A program made the translations under genes and the position numbers. Positions 45,001 to 56,800 of a stretch of DNA of 64,000 bases are shown here, one piece after another. The notes under the pieces are model-generated. The model made no database searches. It had not been told where the DNA came from and saw only the letters and a list, made by a program, of their open reading frames with translations. The number at the start of each line of letters is the position of its first letter. The first letter of the stretch is position 1. This DNA is from Adiantum capillus-veneris (lineage: Eukaryota; Streptophyta; Polypodiopsida; Polypodiales; Pteridaceae), in contig CM043942.1 of the NCBI GenBank assembly GCA_014529385.2, forward strand, positions 1,776,501-1,840,500. Reading direction: 5' to 3'.

Positions 45001-48000
45001 CAAAAGGCTTCCTTTCCTGTTTCTTTTCCTGCGCTCCAGAAGTCCTGGCTGAATCCTTATCTTTGGTGGCCTTTTCTGACCCCTATGACGCATCAGGAGC
45101 CGTTTTCACAAAGGGCTTCTTCGCTGAATTTTTCTTTTGCTGCCCTCCTTTGTCGCTGCTCGGAAATCCACTGTCCTCTCCTTTCAACAAGGCAAGACCA
45201 ATGTTCGCAACTTCCATAAGCTGAGTGAGGGTAGCCACTCTGTTCTTTGTACAGTAATCTCGTAGTCCTTTAGGCAACCCACAACAGTACTTCTCTATCT
45301 GCTCTATCAATGGCACAAATCTCTAGGAGGTCACTGAGAATAACGCTTTACAAAACCTCCTATTGTATTCCAGCAAGCTCTTGCACGAAGCTGAAGTAAG
45401 CTGGTGCCAATCTGTCATGACGTCGGCTTCAAATTCATTTGACAGCCAAGCAGATGCAAACATTTGCTTGAAGTAAACCCAAGTGGCGGGTGCCTGTCCT
45501 TGCATTAACAATGTCGTCCACCATGTAAGCGCATTGTCCTTTAAGAAAGTGGTAGCTTTCCTGACTTTCGAGGCCTTTGTAAAATTCCCTCGTGCATATG
45601 CTGTATCAAACTGCTGGAGGAAGGTAAGAGCCTTCGTCTTATCCTCGAAACCACTGAAGGGACTGAACTTTACAGCTGCACCACCTTCTTTGTAAGCCTT
45701 CGGCTTCTCTATGCCCCCAAGTTGTCATAAGGGATGGTCTGCAACATGGGCACTGTAGTAGGCATGATCGGCACATCTTGGCCATTCACATTTTGCATCA
45801 GAGGTGCGATATCTGGCTGCTGTCCAGAAAAACCAGCCATGCCAAAATGTCCCTGTGGCACCCCAAACTGGCCCTGGTTGCAGTGAAAACCTTGCTGCAT
45901 GCCGATACTACCATACATGGGGTTTGGCATGATGCCTTGCATACCCCCGAACACTGTTCCTGGCAGGTACGGCTGACTTCCAGGCACATAACCAGCCATA
46001 CTTTGGAACACTAATCCACCCCCGAAATACCCAGGATGTACCGTGGGTGGTGGAAAAACTGAGTGCATAGCCTGGTATCCAGTTCCCTGTCCATTCAAGA
46101 CAGCATGCTAGCTCTGAAAGGTGGTGGGCTGAACTGGCATAACCTATGGAATAGGCCTTCTAGCCACCTGTTCAAGCACGGGAGGAACCTGTTTTGGAGC
46201 CCCTCACTCCGCAACATGCGAGTGTTCCCTCCTCCTGAGCCGCATGAAGTACCTGGGCTTGAGCATCAACAAGCTCCCTACGCGGCGTAGGCTGCCTATT
46301 TTGTTGTTGCACTGGTGACGCTTGCAAAAACTCCATAAACCTTGGATTCTGCACCAGCTGCGAAAAGACATTCACCGTGGCAACTAATTGAGTCTTGAAC
46401 GCATCATCCTCAAGTTGCCCAGTCATAAAGCCATGTACTACTGGAGGGACATTCACGTTGACAGGAGGTACAGACTGACGTGGCCGTGAGCTCTCACCAA
46501 TCTCGAAAACCATAGGGATCTCCTGCATGTCCTTTAAAGAGGAACCCTCTTCCATAATGCCCTTCCCCTTGTTGGACATAGCGTAATCCCGCGTTCCTGT
46601 AGTCTGTGTCTATACCCAAAACAATTGAGGCTCACTCTTAAAGGAAAAAGTGATTGATATCCCGGCAATCAAACCATAAAACCGGCCCGTGGGGCGGTAG
46701 GCGTTGGCTTTCACCCGAAATTCTTTACTTTAGACACACACAGAGTACTTTGCAAAGGTAACCTGTAACGGGAAATTAACACTTGAATACACACATGGCT
46801 CGGAAGCTAGAATGCCCCGAGCAGACGCCGACAACCTGTAGGCCCCAAAATTGGCGCCCCTTTCGGTATTTCTTTATTCTTTAACAGTGGGAATAAAACC
46901 TGTGATCTCCTACAAGCTGCCCCGCACAATCTAGGCTAAGAAACACCTGTTCTGGCCCGATTTCGGCAACATAACTATACTAGGACGCTTCACGGTCAGT
47001 ATCCCCACGCAATAGGTGACTTTCCCGACGCATACGGACACTTTGCAAAACCTGGCGAGAATCTGCAGCACGCTGAATTCTCTGTTTTCTGCCCCAAAAA
47101 TGCGCCAATTCACCCGTACAGCGCTCCCCTCACGTCCTTGAACCTCCTGGGGGTATTAGCGTCCATTTAGGGCCGAAACCCTAAACCTGCAAAAATACAC
47201 AGCAGGCTGTAATTCCCTGTTTTGGGCTCCGTTTCGCGTGCCGGTCGCATCTGTAGCAAGACCTTGAGCTCCCGCACATGTAGGGCTACTTGCCCTTTGA
47301 ATCGGACGAGATTTCTGACGTGAAACCTCTCCGAATTCACCTGTACCTACGGGGGATTAGCCACTAGCTAATCCAGTACCTGTGCAAGAGGCTCTTGCCT
47401 CGGCAATCGCGCATGAACCCACATAATTGTACATTGGTCAAATGAAAAGCCCACTAGTGAGGCATAACATACTGCTCGTAGGGGAGAGAGAGAGCAGTGC
47501 GTAGCGTGCAGGGCATCACTCCTGGCACCGCACTGTACATAAGGGGGAAAGGAAGCACTCCATAGCTCTTAACTTGTGACAGTTTGCAAAAAGAGCCTCC
47601 TCCCAGCTTAAATTTCAGCACCAACTTTTCCTTTGTGGGGCAAGTGCACAGAAATGTGCCACTTGGCGCATTTACAAGCATTTTCCCGTTTCGGGTTCGC
47701 CACTTAAAAATCTCCCAACTGGTCGCCCAGTTGACTTCGCGGCAGAGTTGTAAAATGTTCCCCTAGTCATACCGGAGGTAATGACGTGAACACGTTTCGT
47801 GGCCCAAAATAGCAGTTCCCTAAATTTTAGGAGATGATTCCGTTGGGCTCCCTGTGGTCATCTGACCATCTATCCTCATTGGGACCGCATCCAAAAGTGC
47901 AATGCGGCCCAATTGTAGGATACTTTCTATTGGCAGTCACACCTTGACTTTAGGCCTTTATTGAGTTCACTTCCTAGTATCCACCAACTTGCTAAGTGCG

Positions 48001-48998
48001 ACGGGGGGACCTATATGATCTTGCTCTGAGCTTAGACATCCTCTTACCATACGAATTCCAATGCCGACCACTACCCATCTGCGGGTGAAACTACCGTTCA
48101 CATTGGCCATACAATGTCCGACCGTTTCCTACTTCAAGAAGAGGGTCTCAAAAATAAAATAAAACCCCTTGGAAAGAAAACAACATACTTTGCCATGTCC
48201 TCGTGACATAGTTAACAATTGCCACGTCCCCGTGACAGAAAACGCTAGGCAAGCTATCTGTTTGCACTCTGCACTTGTGCACTGAGCCTCTCTTCTGTCT
48301 TCTACCTCCACTGAGTGCCCACTAGGTTTCTTTTATAATTCCTTAGCAATTTGCCCTACCTACTTTTCCAACAAAAGTCACTATTTAAAAAATAAGTGAA
48401 AAATGTGTACTATGGCAAAAAGGGTTCAATGCTCTAAAAAATACTCATGCTTGGTATTGTATCATGATACTAATGATCCTAGGTTGTGCAATCAGAGGAT
48501 ATGCAGCTACTCTAAGTGCCAGGACATGCACGGCTTATGCACAGGCTCACAAAGGTGCCAAAACACTTCCTATGCTTCTTAAACCCTAGAAGTAGGAACA
48601 TCTTGTCCACACACATAGGGTTAGATGTGCACGTGACAGTCAGCAACCAACAGAAATTGCGAAAATTCCGTAGAATCTGCCACAGCATCAACTTGTCACA
48701 TATCCCTCTTTTAAAAAAGAGTAATCGTCCTCAATTACACCTGCAAAACAGCTTATCTTTTCTCTCGGTCAAGTTAGCCCACGACCCGAAGGTCACTCAG
48801 ATGTCCTAGTGCCACGCAGATGATCACGGATGCAAATCCCACATAGAGAGAGCTGTTCATGACACAGAAGATTCTAGCTTTGACTAAGAGATTGGTATGG
48901 ACTACCTTCCTAGGGAGAGTGAATCTGTGACTCGCCAAACGAACGCATGGATCAAATGCATCTATGACCTCGACACAAAACGCTAACCCTAAAACCAA

Positions 48999-49033
<35 letters not shown>

Positions 49034-49614
49034 CCATGCGAGAGACGTGAAGTGGCGAGTTAGATTGCCGGAGTGCACTCGCCCCAAAACCTTGGCGCCC
49101 CTCTCGGTATTGCTTTATATTGCTTCAACAAGTTAAGAGCATCAGGGCTTCTCTACTCCTCGAAATTTGGAATGCCACAGTGAGACCCCCAAGTTCATAT
49201 TTGAGGGCCCTTGGCCTCCCAAAAGCATTCCTCCTAAAAAGCTATCTGCGTCCAAAAACTGGTAGTAGAAATAGCCAACGCAAAACGTAGAATTTTGTAT
49301 AGCATGCCACGCCGTCAACCTTCCGCCAATCAGCTTCTTACGCAATTTTTATGGTTTCTTTCTCTTTAGGTTTTAGGTCCCTTAGTCATATTCTGCAAGT
49401 TGGGGGTTTAGGGTTAAAAACCCTAACCCATCTAATACCACGTCACTAACTTGTAACATACCCCCCTCTTGAGAGAAGAGTAATCGCCCGCAATTAGACC
49501 TGCAAAACTCAATCTAATCCTGCAGCAGACAATGCCTTTATGCATACATGCCAACGTCTATCATTACAAAACACGAGTGGAATGCAAATTGTGAGTGAGT
49601 GTGCAAGAGAGTGC

Positions 49615-49657
<43 letters not shown>

Positions 49658-50818
49658 CGACACCAGATGGGGTCCCAAACCCCCCTCCAAGGGCCCCCCT
49701 CTCTATTGCTAGGTATTTGCTTTAGATTGCACAAAGTCTGGTACAATGGTATTGATGTTATGATGCTAGATGAGGCTATGTCGATGACGACAGATGACGA
49801 TGACGACGACAGTGCTAAGGCTGAAATCTGAAAATGCTATGGATTTGCAACTGACGTACCGCCACGGGGCTGATCTGCAACCTTCGAGACGAGCATGGGC
49901 TGAATGTAAACGCTGGCTGATCGGTGATGGAACTGCAAAACGCTGGGACTTGCGACAAAGATCTGCAACTAGATCGGATCGGATTCGATGAGGCGCTAAG
50001 GGCTGAAAACAGCGAACGCTGGCAGATCTGGGCTGAAATAGCAAAATGCTAGCTGTGATTGCTGGAAACTGAAAACGCCAGGTTGAACTGGGTCGTGACG
50101 AGTACTCCAGCGAGGCTCTGCCAAAAACGGGTGTTGAAGGATCTCGCGAGGCTAAGTGCTGAAACTGAAAACGCTGAAGCTGGTGTCCAAACGCTTGCTG
50201 CTCTGCTGAGAAAACATTGGAGAAGGCCCCCTTGTTGCACTGCTGACTTGTGCCTAGAGCTCTTTTCTTGCTTTCTGCCCCTTCTTCAAGCACTAGGCCT
50301 CCCTTTATACTCCCCATTTGCTGGGTCAAGCAGCTTTTAGGAAACTTCCACGATTTTCCCTTTTAATTTATCAAGTGAATGTCACTTAGAACATTAAGTG
50401 CTAAGGGGTGGTTCATGTGCAGTTAAGAAATTGGTTCATGCGGGTGATAATGCTCATGCTGTGGGTACTGGTTGGTAATGCTCATGCTTTAGGTTGTGCA
50501 ATCAGAGGGTATGCAGCTACTCTAAGTGCCTGGACATCCACAGCCTGCACACAGGCTCACAAGGTTGTCAGAATACTTACTAGGCTTCCTAAACCCTAGA
50601 GGTAGGAACATCTGGTCCACGTACACATAGAATTAGATGTGCACGTGGCATGAAGTATTAATGGATAGGGAGGCAGGCGAGCAATCACAAGTGGAAGAGA
50701 CGAAAGAGATTCTCATTCCAAAACAAGTACTAGCAAACAAGGAAGGGAAAGCAAAAGGTAAGCTGGTCCGTAAATATTTGATCAAGTGTCACAAAATGAT
50801 GACGTGGCAACCCTGCGT

Positions 50819-50855
<37 letters not shown>

Positions 50856-53800
50856 GACCCAGCGGCAAAAATGCCACGTGGCAGCAGTACGGACCCCCGC
50901 AAAACGCACTGGCAAGCTGACGTGGCAAATTGTACGGAATCCTGCTTTTTGCGTTGGCTGATGACATGGCAGCTTGTACGTTTCCGCAATTTGCGCTTGT
51001 GCTTTTTTGGCAATTTTTGAGGACCACTTGCTCGTGGGACTTTTTGCTTTTGAGTTGGAAGCTTTTGGACTAGTTTGCTTTTGAGTTTAATTGCTTTTAG
51101 GGCTCTGCTTTTGGCATCCCTTGTAAGAATAAAAGGAGCCCAAGGGCCTCACTCTTCAGAGTATCTAGACATAGAGTCTGAGAGTCGAGGACCCGCCGGA
51201 GTTGTACTTTGATCAAGCATTAATATAAAAGAAATACCGAAAGGGGCACCAGTCTTTGGGGCCAATTTCTCTGGGCATGGAACTCCGTCGGGCCGTGTCG
51301 AACAAATTGAATTGTGATTTTAAAGTTGTGAAATATTTTAAGTAATTCTCTCGTGTGCTGTGTCTGATTCCCTGCTTGGGGTGCCCAAGTCCTGTGACAT
51401 CAAGTTCAAGAATTATCCGGCTCTTGATGTTGAGTGGATGGAGGACGACTTAGCAGATTCTCCTCACGTATTAGAGCTTTACCTTGAGGCTTTTGGTTTA
51501 GCACCGACTATTCCGAAAGTTACCAATAAATTAGCAGGTTGAATAAGTTACAAAATTAGCAGGTTTAGTAACCGACTGTGGTTACTAAATAAGTTACAAC
51601 GATCCTAATTCTCATTTGAGATCTTGACGGGGATAATGATGTGAATGTGATGTGACTAATGTCTTTGTGCAGTCTAGTACATCAGTACTTAGAGTCGGTG
51701 TCTACTGAGCTAGTTTTTGTCCAAGAAGGGGGTATATCAAGTTTGTGCCATGGCGTGGCTTCCAACTTGCAGATTCTGGCCGACACGCCAAAAGGGGTTA
51801 CCAAAGTTGGCTGAGGGGCCTAAAACCTCATAAATAAAAGTACGGTTAATTTGAGTAGAGATGCGGACGTGGAAAACTATACAGACCTCTTTGAAATTCG
51901 TAAAAAAAGCGCCGACGTGGCAATGCGTACACGAAAAGGCTGGCGTTTTGCGCTAGGGACAGAGGGTGCTAGCTTTTAGGAAGCCCGACTTTTCATATGA
52001 GTTGCTTTTGAGCCAGAGGCCATCTATTAAACATTTATAAGCAGAATTAGGGCTCTCTCTCAGGCAGATCAGCTTGGAAGCACTATAGAGAAAGGACCCT
52101 CGGACATTGTACCTTCAAAAGCATACGAATGAAGAAATACGGAGAAGGGGTGCCTGTCTTTGGGGCTAGTGTCAAGTGCATCTGGAAGCAGAATTCCGCC
52201 GCTTCCAGTCGACTCTCTTTTTCTCTTTCTCTCTCCTTGTTTAAGTTCATTTCAGTTGTTTTCAATTTTCTCACTTGTGTTGTTGTAGATCTTTGTCTTG
52301 GGGTGTCCAAGTCTATTACATGAAATTTTCGGTGGCTCCTGGTTCAAAGAAGATAAGTGTCTTAAGGCCACATATCTGTCCATAGGCTCTACATAATTCT
52401 TTGGAAACATCGAAAACAAAGAAGCCATAAATATCAGGAACAAGTCCTACTGCAGATTTGTCTTTCTTGGCAAGCAATTGCTCTCGAGTTTTATCCCCTC
52501 TATTTGGGCATACATAGAAGGTGTCCCATTTTGGAAACATTTGAAGCAACGGACTTCTCGTTGTAGAGTTTCTCGTTGGAGAAGTGTCAAGCAAGGTCTT
52601 GCGGGTTGAGTTGAATTCTTGCGAGAATCCCTAGAATTTGTACGTTGTTGTCGAGGATTCATGGTATTCATTGGTTGATCTTCCGTGACAAATTCCAATC
52701 TTCCTTTCATAAATTTGTAGCCGACCGCAACATGGTCCATAAGCTCCTAGATAGTCAAAACTTGCTTGGACAAATAGTATTCCTATAGAAATAATGGCAG
52801 TCCAATGGTATGGCGTTCAAACTGGTTCTCCAAGGTTATCAGCTTGAAGAAAGACACAGAAAGATAAATCTCAGGGGTTGCAAAGTACAGTCGTACAGTA
52901 AAGTACGGTACAATTTCGTACGGGCAAATACAATGTATTTCAATTTATATTGTATGGTTTTGATAAATACATTGTGTTTTTTAAAAACTCTTAAAAACGA
53001 TTAAAAACATTTCCGGTCAACAAGTACATGAGTAGAGAGGTAACAAGCCATAAATATATGAAAAGATACAAAACCTAATATATTTACCGATGCGCGATAG
53101 GTGCGGCCGTGACTTCGAGAGTCAAGAGAACAAAAGAGAGAGAAGGACTAGACTCTAGTCAAGAGCACATAAAGAGAAACATCATGCACACAAGTGTGTG
53201 TTGGCTAGATTATCACTCAAGAGAATTAGGTTCCAAGATCAATTAGCTTGGACTCATAAACACGATCTTGAGTAGTTGCTAAGTCATCACAAGCTCACCC
53301 TAAACAAGGGAGATGTAATGCAAAATAGAGTTGATTTATTTATTCACGAAATGAGCTTTAAGTAGCTCTACATCCTTGCACCAATACATGTGGGATAATT
53401 CCACCTTTTACCTCCTTGACTCACACTCTTAACTAATTACTCTAGGACAAAGCTCACACCTTACAATCCTTCCCTTGAGGTTTGGACTAGGAAGATACAA
53501 TGAAGGTTCTTTACCCACTAAGGATGACACATGGTCTCCACTAAGGATTTCAATACAAGAGTAATCCTCCCCTTGAACTTTGGGCTACAACTTGATGAAG
53601 AAAGACAACACTCCAATCCACAAGAGCACAAGCAACATACATCCCCAATTCAAGAGACAAACATCATATCACTCCAATCCAAGAGCAAAAAAATGCTCTA
53701 ATCCAAGAGCCAAATCCTGAAAAACGTCTGATTCACTCTAATCCAAGAGCACCTTCGTCTTCTTCAAAGCTTTGTCTTCGACTAATTCATGGTCTTTGTC

Positions 53801-56800
53801 TTCGTGTCCTACACTCAAATAAGTGCTTCTTTCCTCCTTTTGTTGTGCAATAAGGCTTTATTCAAAAAACAAATGCAATGCAAAAATACTAATGTAAAGA
53901 GCTGCTAATGCGGATGCTAATGATGCTATTGCCGATTTTCCCTCCCCTCGAAGTGAATTTGAAATTTTCCCATGCTACCTTGGAGCGGTCTTTGCACTTG
54001 GAGACTCTCAAAGGCGACTGTCTAGACTCCTTACAATAGCACAATGACATTAACCTCCTTAATGATGGATGTAGTGACATACATTGCAAAAATTGTGGTT
54101 GGCTGCAAAATTTCTGGACTTAAAAGAGAGAGAGAGAGAGAGAGATAGAGAGAGACAGAGAGAGAAATGAAATGAAATGAAATGTTGTATTAACGTCACG
54201 TCTTCAAAAGGCCAGAGTGACCTATGAGACCAAACTGATACAAAAGTGGTGAATCTGTTACAATGTCTGAAAAGTGTGAAAGTGTGAAAATAAATGCGAA
54301 AAACTAAATACAAAGTATTAGATAAACTTCTTAGGAGCATTCTGGGTGTTTGGCTAGAATGCTTGTAATCCTTTGCTGTAGTCTCCTCCGCTGAAGTGTG
54401 CTTCTGCATCTCGGTCGTGGTCGTCTCAATTTCTTACGCTCGATCGCCCTGTCAATGAGGGTGCCTTTGGCATGAATGTGGGTACTCCTTTGTGCTCGCT
54501 GCTGGCCTCTTGTTTCTCCTTCCATTCCTGCTTCTCTCGATCCCAAGAAATTTGTGATCTGCCTCTGAGGCTGTAGTGCTCTTTGTCTTCTCATTAGATT
54601 ATCCATGTGCCGATGTAGTTCCAGTAGGTACAGGCCTAAGCACCTTTGATCTTGGTATTGCATGACTCTATTTAGGGGTACAAAGCCTTCTTTAAATAAG
54701 CAATGGAAACGCCCACATATCTCATAGTATACGGTGCAATGGCATATGTAGTGTAATTCTGTCTCCGGCTCCATTCCGCATAACATGCAAATTCTCCTCT
54801 CAGGTGGGATTCCCCTAAATCTGCCAAATTCAATTTCCAGTTGGTGTGAGGATGTACGAATCTAACCAATAGCACATCTCAAACCATGAGACAGGTGGGT
54901 ATCCATGTAGTTCGGGCATATCACAAAACCATCTTCAGATAGCTGTAGGAAGTTTTCTTTGTAGTTGGCCATCTTCGTGCCCAATTCTTGTGTAGGGTCT
55001 ACCCATGTCCTCTTGGTGTCCAACTGTATAAGATCCTGGCGGATGATTTTATTAATCTCCGTTCGTGTGATTGCCAGTGATGGAGCCTCAAGAGAGTATT
55101 GGAAGGGGGGTAATCTTTCCATATTGAACCCGTGTCTCTGAAACCACGAGGACAGTTGCGCATACCAGCATGATGTATCTCCTTTCATTGCTAATTGTCA
55201 ACAGGATTCGAGGGTGAATCTAGTATATCGGCAATTATTTGTATCCCACAAACCATGTATAAAGGACACTGATCTGGTAAGAGCTTCAATTTCTATCGGA
55301 GGGGCAGCTAGTTCCGCTCGGATAATCGTGTGTGGTACACAGGCCTTGGCTCTAACCATTCAGGAAATCATAGATACCAAAGGTCTCTCCATTGACTTCC
55401 AATTATCCCGATCCACAGATGGTCCCCAGATCTGGACCCCATAAAGCATAACCGAAGCCACCACAGTATCAAAGAGCCTAAGTTTTGTTCGTGGTTCCTG
55501 AAACTGCACTTGTAAACACATCCTCTCCAACCCTCCCAAGGCCGCAGAGGCTCTGGACAATCTAGCATCCACTGCTTTTTTCAGAGTAAACTTCGGTCCT
55601 GTAAATACCACACCAAGGTATGTGTATGCATCTGTGTACTCTATTGTATCCTGGCCATATGCAAATGTAGGTGCCGATCTCCTAACCCACTGCGGTGTGG
55701 TGTTAAACACCATAACTTTGGTTTTACCCACACTCACCAACAATCCGCTGTCTTCTGCGAATTTATGTAATGCATCTAATTGCCTCTGCATTCCATCTGG
55801 TGATTCTGCTATCACTACAATATCATCTGCATACAACAACAAAGGGATCCATGACCCTGCAAGTTGAGCACCTCTGTCACCCTCTCTATCAATGTAATCT
55901 GATACCTCATCTATATACATACCAAATAAAGTAGGGGACAATAAGAATCCCTGCTTTACTCCAACAGTGGAATGAACAATGTCGGAATCCCCTTCTGGAG
56001 TACGTAAATAACCAGTTACTGACCCGTATAAGGCCATGATCCCCAAGATAATCTCTTTGGGGACCCCTAACTCTTGCATTCTGCGCATCAATCTGGCCCT
56101 TGGTACTGTATCAAAAGCTTTCCGAAAATCCACAAAGCAACAATACATCCTTCTCCCGCTTGCTCTTCCTTGTCCTGTTGCCCTTATACCCTCATTCTCT
56201 GCCCATCTACTCAATTTTTGTTCCAGAATGGATGCGTACAGTCGGGTCAATGGGTGACCCACCATAATGATACGGTAGTTCCCAGGTATCATACGATCCC
56301 CTGACTTGAAAATAGGTACGATAGTAGATAATTTCCAAGATTCGGGTAATCCTTCACACATGACCCGATTAAACAGACGACCAAGGACTTCTGAAAGTAG
56401 ATCCCTTGCATGGATCAGATGTTCTGCTACTACACCCTCATGATCATATGCTCTTCTTGTCTTCATCTTATCAATGGCTTTTTCCACCATTTCGGTAGTA
56501 AAGAAAGTACTAGTAGCAGGGCATGGCTCTAGCGGATCTGGTAATGGAGGTTGTCCAGATACCATATATAATGATGTTACATATTGACCCCAAATCTCAG
56601 GAGAAGTAATTGTTGGAGGCGATGAGTGCTCGTGAAATAAACGCCAGGCCTCATGTGAGTCCTGACTCAAGAAGAGCTGATATAAATCCTTCTCCAGTTT
56701 GGCTAAAAATGCCCTTTTCTTGCGACGTACTATACGCCGAAGAGCAATCCGAGACTGCTTATATGTGATGATCCCAAGTGTAAGCTCTTTCTGGACCTGG

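Larger units (their letters stand above)
39642..48237 (-). mobile_element. Ty3/gypsy LTR retrotransposon, copy B
   Basis: 8596 bp with LTRs 39642-41212 (1571 bp) and 46677-48237 (1561 bp), flanked by target duplication GAAAA (39637-39641 and 48238-48242). Coding regions are closely similar to copy A. The right LTR begins TA instead of TG. The internal region carries at least seven CAG-to-TAG nonsense codons plus frameshifts, more than copy A, so it is older or more heavily methylated. LTR ends match copy A but the LTR middle is different. Confidence 0.95.
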
